Source of the DNA: Candidatus Falkowbacteria bacterium RIFOXYC2_FULL_36_12
GTDB taxonomy: Bacteria; Patescibacteriota; Patescibacteriia; UBA11705
DNA: 34,120 bases
NCBI GenBank assembly: GCA_001778235.1
Contig: MFGJ01000006.1
Span: 162,092 to 196,211 of the forward strand
Direction of reading: 5' to 3'
The notes under the pieces are model-generated. The model was not told where the DNA came from. It was given only the letters and a program-made list of their open reading frames with translations, and did no database searches. Made by a program: the position numbers and the translations under genes. Positions 1 through 5,810 of this stretch are shown one piece after another. How positions within the stretch are numbered: position 1 is the stretch's first letter; the number at the start of each line of letters is the position of its first letter.

Positions 1-1
1 A

Positions 2-733
2 ACCGCACAATCAAAATCTGATATTGGTTCTGTCCAATCAAGAATAATGTTATTTGAGGATAAAACAAAAATAAATAGTTTAGGCAACAAGATTCATTTT
101 CTAGGTTTTGGTTATAGCGGAGAATATAAACAAGAATATTCCGGACAAGAAGTCTCGGCTGAAATTGTCTATCCATCTGGTTGTTCTGTTTTAGTTCCAT
201 CTGAAGTTTTTGAAAAAATTGGCAGGTTTACACCTGAATTTTTTATGTATCATGATGATATGGAACTTGGTTTGAAAATCAGATTGCTTGGTTTGAAAAA
301 TTATATTGCATTTAACTCTGTTATATTTCACAAATATGAATTTTCAAGGAGCATTGCTAAATATTACTGGATGGAACGAAATCGTCTAATTGTTTGGGCT
401 ATGATATTTAAGTTTCCAACTTTGATTTTGTGGTGGCCTGCTTGGCTGGTTATGGAAATCGGTTTGAATATTTTTGCGATTAAGGGTGGTTGGTGGCGAG
501 AAAAATTCAAAGTGTACAAATGGTTTTTGAATTGGGAGAATTTGAATGATTTATTGAATTGGAGAGAAAAAGCTCTGCAACTACGAAAAGTCGGTGATCG
601 AGAAATTATTCGTGGGTTTAGTGGAAAAATTGAGTTTCAGGATAGTGATGTTGATAATTGGGTGGTTCAAAAAATTGCAAACCCAATTTTTAATATATAT
701 TTTCAAATAAGTAAATTTTTAATATTTTGGTAA
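2..733 (+). CDS. Glycosyltransferase family 2, C-terminal part (5' end outside window)
   Basis: The frame is open from base 2, so the gene begins upstream of the window; the ATG at 47 is internal. The readable 243 residues are the C-terminal half of a GT2 (GT-A fold) transferase of the rhamnosyltransferase/WbbL kind. The YPSGCSVLVP segment followed by FFMYHDDMELGLKIRLLG is the usual acceptor-side motif, with HDDMELG supplying the ED-type acidic residues. One hydrophobic stretch (IVWAMIFKFPTLILWWPAWLVMEIGL) probably lies in or on the membrane. The donor-binding DXD part is outside the window. It is followed after 24 nt by a GT4 gene, so it likely belongs to a surface-glycan operon. Sugar and acceptor are unknown. 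Confidence 0.85.
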   Translation, partial: TAQSKSDIGSVQSRIMLFEDKTKINSLGNKIHFLGFGYSGEYKQEYSGQEVSAEIVYPSGCSVLVPSEVFEKIGRFTPEFFMYHDDMELGLKIRLLGLKNYIAFNSVIFHKYEFSRSIAKYYWMERNRLIVWAMIFKFPTLILWWPAWLVMEIGLNIFAIKGGWWREKFKVYKWFLNWENLNDLLNWREKALQLRKVGDREIIRGFSGKIEFQDSDVDNWVVQKIANPIFNIYFQISKFLIFW

Positions 734-757
734 AATTGATTTTTTAATTGTAAATAT

Positions 758-1897
758 ATGAAAATAGCTCAAGTTGTTTGTACTTTGCCACCATATGGTG
801 GTGGTATTGGTGTGGTGGCCTATCATTATGCCCGGAATTTGACACTAAAAGGACATGAAGTCACGGTTTATATTCCGAAATCAACAAAATCTGTTCAAAA
901 AATTGATTATGAATATCAGGTCAAGCAGTTATGCCCAGTATTGAAAAGTGGTAATGCTGCTATTTTGCCACAATTATTTTGGAAATTGTGGAAGTACGAT
1001 ATTGTACATTTGCATTTTCCTTTTTTCGGGGCTGCTTTTTTTGTTTTTTTATTGAAGATGATTAGAGGTAAGAAAATGAAGCTCGTCAGTAATTATCATA
1101 TGGATGTAATAGGTGCTGGAGTGAAGAAAAGTTTTTTCAGTTTTTATAATAAATACTTGTTGAATTGTGTCGTGAAATTCAGTGACAAAATTATTGTTTC
1201 ATCGATAGATTATATTGAGAACTCGAATTTACGAGAATATTATCATAAACAACCTGATAAATTTATTGCAATTCCATTTGGCGTTGACGAGAGGTACATG
1301 CCACAAAAGAAAAATCCAAGTTTGATGTCAAAATATTGTTTTTCATCATTGGATAAAATAATTGGTTTTGTTGGCGGACTTGATTCTGCACATTATTTCA
1401 AAGGAGTGAATTATTTGATTACGGCCATTAGTAAAATCAATGACCAAAATATTAAGCTACTGATTGTCGGTGAGGGAAATCTGAAGAAAAAATACATTGA
1501 ACAAGCAAAGTTATTAGGAGTTGAGTCTCGAGTAATTTTTACGGGATATGTACCAAATGAAATTTTACCTGAACATTATAATTTATTTGATGTTTTTGTC
1601 TTGCCATCGGTTGATAAATCAGAATCTTTTGGTTTGGTTTTGCTAGAAGCAATGGCTTGTGGGAAGCCATTGGTAGCCTCAAACTTAAAAGGTGTTAGGT
1701 CAGTGGTAATTCCTGGTGAAAACGGATTATTGGTTGAGCCAAAAAATGCTCAAGATATTGTTGATAAGGTAATGCATATTTTGAAAGATAAAAGACTTTA
1801 TGAACAATTTGGATTAAATGGGGTGAGATTAACTGAAGAAAAATATCGTTGGTCGGTTGTTGTTGACCATGTACTCGAGGTCTATAATAAAATATAG
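758..1897 (+). CDS. Glycosyltransferase family 4 (GT-B)
   Basis: The 379-residue product has both GT-B halves. The N-terminal Rossmann domain starts MKIAQVVCTLPPYGGGIG, with the glycine-rich acceptor loop. The C-terminal donor domain has GFVGGLD, LLIVGEG, VIFTGYVP and the E-x7-E motif (ESFGLVLLE), followed by AMACGKPLVAS. This arrangement is typical of retaining GT4 enzymes using nucleotide sugars at the inner membrane face. No SD is visible; the start lies in an A/T-rich ...aaatatATG context. A short hairpin plus T-run follows the stop codon, only 24 nt before the next GT4 gene, so the downstream gene may be partly uncoupled. Sugar specificity cannot be read from sequence. Confidence 0.9.
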   Translation: MKIAQVVCTLPPYGGGIGVVAYHYARNLTLKGHEVTVYIPKSTKSVQKIDYEYQVKQLCPVLKSGNAAILPQLFWKLWKYDIVHLHFPFFGAAFFVFLLKMIRGKKMKLVSNYHMDVIGAGVKKSFFSFYNKYLLNCVVKFSDKIIVSSIDYIENSNLREYYHKQPDKFIAIPFGVDERYMPQKKNPSLMSKYCFSSLDKIIGFVGGLDSAHYFKGVNYLITAISKINDQNIKLLIVGEGNLKKKYIEQAKLLGVESRVIFTGYVPNEILPEHYNLFDVFVLPSVDKSESFGLVLLEAMACGKPLVASNLKGVRSVVIPGENGLLVEPKNAQDIVDKVMHILKDKRLYEQFGLNGVRLTEEKYRWSVVVDHVLEVYNKI

Positions 1898-1917
1898 ACT
1901 ATTTTAATAGTTTTTTT
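1896..1917 (+). terminator. Weak intrinsic terminator or attenuator between two GT4 genes
   Basis: ACTAT/ATAGT pair around a TTTA loop, extendable by two pairs into the stop codon, and are followed by seven T residues. The stem is short and AT-rich, so read-through into the next gene is likely. Confidence 0.4.
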
Positions 1918-1921
1918 CAAT

Positions 1922-3124
1922 ATGAAAATTGCTGTAATTTCCAATTTATTTGAACCATATCAGCGTGGAGGAGCAGAGAAAATAGCCAAAATTATGGCTG
2001 ATACCTTGGCAGAAAATCACGATGTTTTTGTAGTCTCATCAAAACCTTTTGTCACGCTAGATTCATTTAAAACATCAATGGATAGCTATCAAGCTTCATT
2101 TGGCAAGGAAATAAAGGTTTATAGATATTATCCTCTTAATCTTTTTTATTATTTAAATGATTTCAAATATCCGGCGATTATTCGTTTATTCTGGCATATT
2201 ATAGATGTATTTAATTGGGACTCGGCAAATCAAATCGCGAAAATTCTTGAAGCTGAAAAACCGGAAATTGTTATTTGTCACAATTTAAAAGGTCTTGGTT
2301 ACATGTTGCCTAGGAAATTAAAGAAAATGAATATTAAACAAATATTGGTTCTGCATGATGTGCAATATGCTGTGCCATCAGGATTAATCATAAAAGATCG
2401 GGAAAATAGTTTTGCCTCTGATGGATTATTTACAGGCTGGTATCAAGACATAAATAAATTATTACTAAAAAATATTGATATTTTGATTTCACCTTCAAAG
2501 TGGTTAGGTGATTTTTATAAAGAAAAAGGATTTTGGTTGGATAAAAAAATTGAAATATTAAATAATCCGATTAAAGTTGATGAAAAATTGATTATAAAAA
2601 AAACAACTTTTGATAATAAAAAAATTAACTATTTATTTGTTGGACAATTGGAAACCCATAAAGGGATTGAATTGATTTTGAAGCAATTTGAAAATAAAAA
2701 TGATATACTTCAGGTTGTTGGTGATGGTACGAGGTTTAATGAACTCAAAACAAAATATAATAAAATAAATATTATTTTTCATGGTAAAATGGAAAATAGT
2801 AAGTTGAAAGAACTTTATAGCCAGGCTGATTATGTGATTGTGCCATCTGTGTGTTATGAAAATTCACCGACTGTGATTTATGAAGCTTTTAATCAAGGGA
2901 TCCCGGTAATAGCCTCAAATATTGGAGGCATTCCTGAATTGGTTGCTCATAATCAAACTGGTTGGTTGTTTGAGGCTGGAGATAGTATTTCGTTGCAAAA
3001 AGCATTAGAAAATTCAGCAAAAACAGTAAATTATGAGGCTATGCAACAAAACTGCTTGAAAAAAGTCAGGGAATTTGATATAATAAAATACAATGAAAAG
3101 TTGAACAATTTATTGAAATCATAA
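1922..3124 (+). CDS. Glycosyltransferase family 4 (GT-B)
   Basis: This 400-residue GT4 protein starts MKIAVISNLFEPYQRGGAE, with the classic GGAE acceptor loop. The donor domain shows LFVGQLETHKGIE, VVGDG, the E-x7-E motif (ENSPTVIYE) and GIPVIASNIGGIPELV. It is only distantly similar to the preceding GT4, so it likely adds a different sugar or linkage in the same glycan. No SD is seen before the ATG. The last 70 bp of the coding sequence carry a near-consensus promoter reading into tRNA-Trp. The stop codon is 22 nt before the tRNA and abuts a long stem that encloses it. Confidence 0.9.
   Translation: MKIAVISNLFEPYQRGGAEKIAKIMADTLAENHDVFVVSSKPFVTLDSFKTSMDSYQASFGKEIKVYRYYPLNLFYYLNDFKYPAIIRLFWHIIDVFNWDSANQIAKILEAEKPEIVICHNLKGLGYMLPRKLKKMNIKQILVLHDVQYAVPSGLIIKDRENSFASDGLFTGWYQDINKLLLKNIDILISPSKWLGDFYKEKGFWLDKKIEILNNPIKVDEKLIIKKTTFDNKKINYLFVGQLETHKGIELILKQFENKNDILQVVGDGTRFNELKTKYNKINIIFHGKMENSKLKELYSQADYVIVPSVCYENSPTVIYEAFNQGIPVIASNIGGIPELVAHNQTGWLFEAGDSISLQKALENSAKTVNYEAMQQNCLKKVREFDIIKYNEKLNNLLKS
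3056..3084 (+). promoter_or_regulatory. Sigma70-type promoter inside the GT4 gene, for tRNA-Trp
   Basis: TTGAAA (3056-3061) and a perfect TATAAT (3079-3084) are separated by 17 nt. A TG one base upstream of the -10 gives an extended -10 (TGATATAAT). Predicted start is near 3091, about 56 nt before the mature tRNA, so the transcript would include the leader strand of the alternative stem. Confidence 0.6.
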
Positions 3125-3233
3125 AAGTATTTGTGGTAGGGGTCATGGGGGTGTAGTGTCAACGGTTAGCACGAAGGTCTCCAAAACCTTTTGTCTGGGT
3201 TCGAATCCTAGCACCCCTGCCACAAGTACTTTT
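3123..3233 (+). other. 21-bp inverted repeat enclosing tRNA-Trp (alternative precursor stem, terminator-like)
   Basis: Bases 3123-3143 pair with 3213-3233 over 21 uninterrupted pairs. Two are G.U wobbles (3130:3226 and 3137:3219), so the match is better as RNA than as DNA. The stem uses the 3' acceptor strand, discriminator and CCA of the tRNA, and therefore excludes the mature acceptor helix; the D, anticodon and T arms can still form inside. T-rich sequence (ttttgttt) follows, so it may also end transcription. Confidence 0.6.
3147..3222 (+). tRNA. trnW: tRNA-Trp (CCA anticodon), 3' CCA encoded
   Basis: The cloverleaf folds by eye. The acceptor is GGGGGTG/CACCCCT (first pair G.U). The D stem is GTGT/GCAC with GG in the loop. 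The anticodon stem AAGGT/ACCTT has loop CTCCAAA (anticodon CCA at 3181-3183). The T stem CTGGG/CCTAG has loop TTCGAAT. The discriminator base is G, as expected for tryptophanyl-tRNA synthetase, and CCA is encoded at 3220-3222. The variable loop is 4 nt. The leader carries a second, near-identical acceptor strand (AGGGGT) that can pair with the same 3' strand in a longer stem. Confidence 0.95.
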
Positions 3234-3265
3234 TGTTTAGATTTAGGTTGTTTTTGCAATTGTAA

Positions 3266-3294
3266 TTGACTTTTATTGTTAATTAGCTTATAAT
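3266..3294 (+). promoter_or_regulatory. Strong sigma70-type promoter for the 106-aa orphan gene
   Basis: TTGACT (3266-3271), a 17-nt spacer and TATAAT (3289-3294). The predicted start is near 3301, leaving a leader of about 98 nt. Confidence 0.7.
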
Positions 3295-3329
3295 ATCAAA
3301 TCAAAATCAGTTTTCACATGAAGCAGTGA

Positions 3330-3381
3330 GTTCTTGTACCCGAACAAGGAACAAAGCCAGGGTTAATTTTTCAACTTTGGC
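3330..3381 (+). promoter_or_regulatory. Two-hairpin 5' leader of the 106-aa orphan gene
   Basis: Hairpin 1 pairs GTTCTTGT (3330-3337) with ACAAGGAAC (3344-3352) around one bulged base. Hairpin 2 pairs GCCAGGGTT (3356-3364) with AACTTTGGC (3373-3381), nine pairs including two G.U. The strong SD (AGAGGAGGT) starts 4 nt after hairpin 2. This suggests mRNA stabilisation or leader regulation; no known riboswitch class was recognised. Confidence 0.45.
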
Positions 3382-3398
3382 ACTAGAGGAGGTCAAAG

Positions 3399-3719
3399 AT
3401 GCTAATGCCGTATGAAGTTATTGTAAGTGTGTTTGATGATGGGACTCTGGCTGCCAGTGGAAAAAGTACTGATGAAGGTGACCACAGTGGTTGGTATAAG
3501 TTTAGAACAGAACTTCAAATGCCGGTTGAACTTGGTGATTATGTTATCTTGTCTGTGGCGGGGAATGAAGTACCATTTGATTTTGATGAACATGCCAATT
3601 GGGGTTGGAATAATGTAAAAAAGGTCTATGAATTAAGGCTAACAATTTCTAAGCATTATAAGCGAATTGTTGCAAGAGAAGATTTTGACTCTGATCATAA
3701 TTGGAAACGCGTAAAGTAG
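3399..3719 (+). CDS. Orphan small protein, 106 aa, unknown function
   Basis: I do not recognise this protein. It is an acidic, aromatic-rich, probably beta-rich soluble polypeptide without signal or membrane segment. Visible segments include YEVIVSVFDDG, GWYKFRTELQMPVELGDYVIL and NWGWNNVKKVYELRLTI. The start is well supported: AGAGGAGGT lies 6 nt before the ATG at 3399. It is a complete transcription unit with its own promoter, structured leader and a terminator that overlaps the stop codon. Such full regulatory signals contrast with the SD-less large genes nearby and point to high, autonomous expression. It sits directly downstream of a tRNA gene, a common place for acquired DNA. Confidence 0.8.
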   Translation: MLMPYEVIVSVFDDGTLAASGKSTDEGDHSGWYKFRTELQMPVELGDYVILSVAGNEVPFDFDEHANWGWNNVKKVYELRLTISKHYKRIVAREDFDSDHNWKRVK

Positions 3720-3745
3720 ATATTAATCTACTTTTTTTATTTTAG
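3713..3745 (+). terminator. Intrinsic terminator overlapping the stop codon
   Basis: A perfect 9-bp stem AAAGTAGAT/ATCTACTTT with an ATTA loop (3713-3734) is followed by a T-rich tail. The TAG stop (3717-3719) lies inside the 5' arm. Confidence 0.8.
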
Positions 3746-3753
3746 TCATGATA

Positions 3754-3781
3754 TTGACAAAGTATATATTTATGATAATAT
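3754..3781 (+). promoter_or_regulatory. Sigma70-type promoter for the 115-aa orphan gene
   Basis: Perfect TTGACA (3754-3759), a 16-nt spacer and TAATAT (3776-3781). Confidence 0.6.
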
Positions 3782-3789
3782 TTCATATT

Positions 3790-3811
3790 ACCTCTAGCCA
3801 AGAAGGGAGGT
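3790..3811 (+). promoter_or_regulatory. Possible SD-sequestering hairpin
   Basis: ACCTC (3790-3794) is exactly complementary to the GAGGT (3807-3811) of the ribosome-binding site, extendable by one G.U, with a loop of about 10-12 nt. It could modulate initiation at 3816, but the stem is short and may only reflect the SD-like composition of the leader. Confidence 0.3.
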
Positions 3812-3815
3812 CATG

Positions 3816-4163
3816 ATGTCTGTTCAAAATCATTTAGACAATCCATTTGTTGTGATTGAAGTTAGTGGAAAACTTGGGTTTAAAGATGGTAAACCGGCCA
3901 AAACTCGTACTTTTAAATGTCAAAAGCAAATTAAAATGGATTCAAGACTTCTAGTTGCCCCAAATCCACCATTTATCTATACTTTGAAAGTCGGTAGTGA
4001 AAGTGTGGATTTTCAGCGTCTAACGCCGAGCTGTAATATTGTAGAGGATGACAATCGGTTGCATGTTGTTGTTGAGCCTCATCTCGGTATGCAGCAGGCG
4101 GTCTATGAAATGCTAACATGTTATAATTCTGGCTGGAATGTCGTTTGGGAGCAAGAGGGGTAG
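3816..4163 (+). CDS. Orphan small protein, 115 aa, unknown function
   Basis: No family is recognised. The product is soluble, with no signal peptide or membrane segment. Alternating segments such as NPFVVIEVSGKLGF, PPFIYTLKVGSESVDFQRLTP and RLHVVVEPHLG suggest a beta-rich fold. Two cysteines (SCNIV, LTCYN) could form a site or disulfide. ATG codons occur at 3813 and 3816; the GGAGG core is only 2 nt from the first and 5 nt from the second, so 3816 is preferred. Promoter and terminator are its own, the same autonomous arrangement as the preceding orphan gene, suggesting both arrived or are maintained as independent units. Confidence 0.75.
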   Translation: MSVQNHLDNPFVVIEVSGKLGFKDGKPAKTRTFKCQKQIKMDSRLLVAPNPPFIYTLKVGSESVDFQRLTPSCNIVEDDNRLHVVVEPHLGMQQAVYEMLTCYNSGWNVVWEQEG

Positions 4164-4252
4164 GGATTTGCATATGAACGAATTATGAAGTATTGATGTA
4201 ATTCTAAATCATCCTGTCGGAAAAAGGTGTTGATTGTTTCAGTACAACTATT

Positions 4253-4328
4253 ACGAGTAATGGAGTTGATCATTTTAGCCGAATTTCAATTGAAAAAGAA
4301 TTTAGGACGATATTACTCGTTCTTTTTT
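4253..4328 (+). terminator. Long-hairpin intrinsic terminator after the 115-aa orphan gene
   Basis: ACGAGTAAT (4253-4261) pairs perfectly with ATTACTCGT (4312-4320), followed by TCTTTTTT. The enclosed 50 nt can continue as an imperfect stem (4269-4278 with 4302-4311) and a small TTTC/GAAA hairpin. The rest of 4164-4252 shows nothing recognisable. A small RNA ending here cannot be excluded. Confidence 0.6.
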
Positions 4329-4338
4329 AATATAAATT

Positions 4339-4367
4339 TTGATATCATATAAACTTTTTGCTATAAT
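4339..4367 (+). promoter_or_regulatory. Sigma70-type promoter for the AI-2E-family gene
   Basis: TTGATA (4339-4344), a 17-nt spacer and TATAAT (4362-4367), with a short leader of about 23 nt and no SD before the ATG at 4396. Confidence 0.65.
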
Positions 4368-4395
4368 AAGAATATAAAAATAAATACAAATATTT

Positions 4396-5442
4396 ATGAA
4401 TTATAAAAAGGTTCAAATTGGTTTTTTTCTTGGGCTTTTATTGCTCGTGCTTGTAATTAATTTCATGGTTTTTCTGCCATATTTGTATGCTTTGATTTTC
4501 GCCGCTATGCTGGTGGTTATTTTCGATCCATTGTATCAGAAAATGCTTAAATTTAGAGTTTGTAAAAAATTCCCTAGTTTGACATCGTTTATAGTCGTTT
4601 TACTGGTATTATTAATAATCCTGATTCCATTAGTCTCTCTCGGATTTTTAATGGTGAAAGAAGCAACTCAACTATACTCAACGGTCATTTCTGGTCAAAC
4701 AAGTTATTCTCTGATTGCTAAAATTGAAGAATCCATACACTCCTATTTTCCAACATTAAACATTGATTTGGTTTCAGATTTTGCTGATTATAGTAAGCAG
4801 GCATTAAATTTCCTGATAACAAATTTAGGACAAATATTTTCAAATGTAGCTGGAGCTGTGTTTAGTTTCTTTATAATGTTATTTGCTTTATACTATTTCT
4901 TGAAAGATGGACATAAATTGAAACAAAGATTAATTGTATTTAGCCCGCTTAATGATAAATATGACAAGAGAATTTTTGAGAAATTATGGTTGGCAGTGAA
5001 TTCAGTTATTCGGGGAACATTGCTAGTAGCCTTGATTCAGGGATTGCTGGCTGGTTTAGGGTTTTTAATTTTTGGTGTGCCAAATCCGGTTTTACTTGGC
5101 GCCATTACTATAATAGCAGCACTAGTTCCGGTTGGTGGTACTGCGGTAGTTGTTATTCCAGCAATCTTATATTTGTTTTTGACAGGTCAATTTTTTGCTG
5201 GTTTTGGTATGCTGATTTGGGGATTTTTCTTGGTGGGAATGATTGATAATTTTCTAAGACCAAAGTTGCTTGAAAAGGATATCAAGCTACATCCGTTTTT
5301 AATATTTATTTCCGCACTTGGTGGAATTGCGGTTTTTGGAGTTTTTGGTTTTATTCTCGGGCCGTTAATTTTAAGCTTGTTATTTGCCTTGCTGGATATT
5401 TACCAGGAGGAGTTTCATCAGTATATTGTGAAGAGTCGGTAG
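4396..5442 (+). CDS. AI-2E family transporter (PerM/UPF0118-like membrane protein)
   Basis: A 348-residue polytopic membrane protein with the topology of PF01594: two hydrophobic helices at residues 8-50, one near 62-85, a central soluble part, and a C-terminal block of four to five helices. The conserved-looking core is PNPVLLGAITIIAALVPVGG followed by DNFLRPKLL, typical of this family. Family members are annotated as AI-2 exporters, permeases or Na+/H+ antiporters, and the true substrate is usually unknown, so no transport specificity is claimed. The gene has its own promoter, no SD, and is followed by a 368-nt repeat-filled spacer, so it is probably monocistronic. Confidence 0.85.
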   Translation: MNYKKVQIGFFLGLLLLVLVINFMVFLPYLYALIFAAMLVVIFDPLYQKMLKFRVCKKFPSLTSFIVVLLVLLIILIPLVSLGFLMVKEATQLYSTVISGQTSYSLIAKIEESIHSYFPTLNIDLVSDFADYSKQALNFLITNLGQIFSNVAGAVFSFFIMLFALYYFLKDGHKLKQRLIVFSPLNDKYDKRIFEKLWLAVNSVIRGTLLVALIQGLLAGLGFLIFGVPNPVLLGAITIIAALVPVGGTAVVVIPAILYLFLTGQFFAGFGMLIWGFFLVGMIDNFLRPKLLEKDIKLHPFLIFISALGGIAVFGVFGFILGPLILSLLFALLDIYQEEFHQYIVKSR

Positions 5443-5525
5443 TTTTAAAGTTTTCTGAATTGACACTAGGGGAAGGGATAAAAAAAAATTTATTAAGGAA
5501 TTAAATTTGAATTTTGTAGAATTAT

Positions 5526-5612
5526 ACCCTGAAATCCATCTTCGTTAAAACTTCCGACTACGCTCTTTTGGGAGCTTCGACGGACAAGTCGATGGACAAG
5601 TAAATTCAGGGT
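5526..5612 (+). repeat. Palindromic repeat with a second repeat nested in its loop
   Basis: ACCCTGAA (5526-5533) and TTCAGGGT (5605-5612) form the same 8-bp stem position as the CCTGAA...TTCAGG palindrome family, but the usual ACAAG loop is replaced by 71 nt. That insert (5540-5600) is a copy of the second dispersed repeat also found at 7651-7717. It contains its own hairpin, GCTCTT/GGGAGC. Confidence 0.55.
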
Positions 5613-5642
5613 GAGAAGTGGGAGATCCTGAAAACAGTACCC

Positions 5643-5678
5643 GGAGATCCTGAAACAAGTTCAGGATGACGAGTGTAG
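5643..5678 (+). repeat. Dispersed palindromic repeat, copy 1
   Basis: Stem ATCCTGAA/TTCAGGAT with loop ACAAG (5647-5667), followed by GACGAGTGTAG. The 36 nt from 5643 to 5678 are identical to 16315-16350. A broken copy (ggagatcctgaaaac) precedes it at 5621. The family is a REP- or MITE-like non-coding element; no transposase is visible in the window. Confidence 0.8.
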
Positions 5679-5685
5679 GGTTCAG

Positions 5686-5736
5686 GGTGACGAGTGAGTG
5701 ATGGTGACGAGTGAGTGATGGTGACGAGTGAGTGGT
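5686..5736 (+). repeat. Tandem repeat, 3 x 17 bp
   Basis: Three copies of GGTGACGAGTGAGTGAT (5686-5702, 5703-5719, 5720-5736, the last with one mismatch). The unit derives from the GATGACGAGTG tail of the adjacent palindromic repeat. The rest of the 5443-5810 spacer holds only repeat-derived sequence and AT-rich DNA before the ABC gene; no convincing promoter was found. Confidence 0.85.
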
Positions 5737-5810
5737 GGTGTGAGAAATAAGTATGAGTTATAGGAATAAATAATTAATAGTTATTGATAAAAATTTTATA
5801 TTAAAAAACT

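Noticed and set aside
3301-3392. Known riboswitch in the 106-aa gene leader
   Set aside because: Two hairpins are present but no recognisable aptamer core was found.
3427-3618. 63-aa + strand ORF within the 106-aa gene
   Set aside because: Out-of-frame shadow with no RBS; the main frame has an excellent SD.
5686-5736. CRISPR-like spaced repeats
   Set aside because: Units are contiguous 17-mers without spacers; no cas gene is present. The 16.3 kb array is also contiguous.
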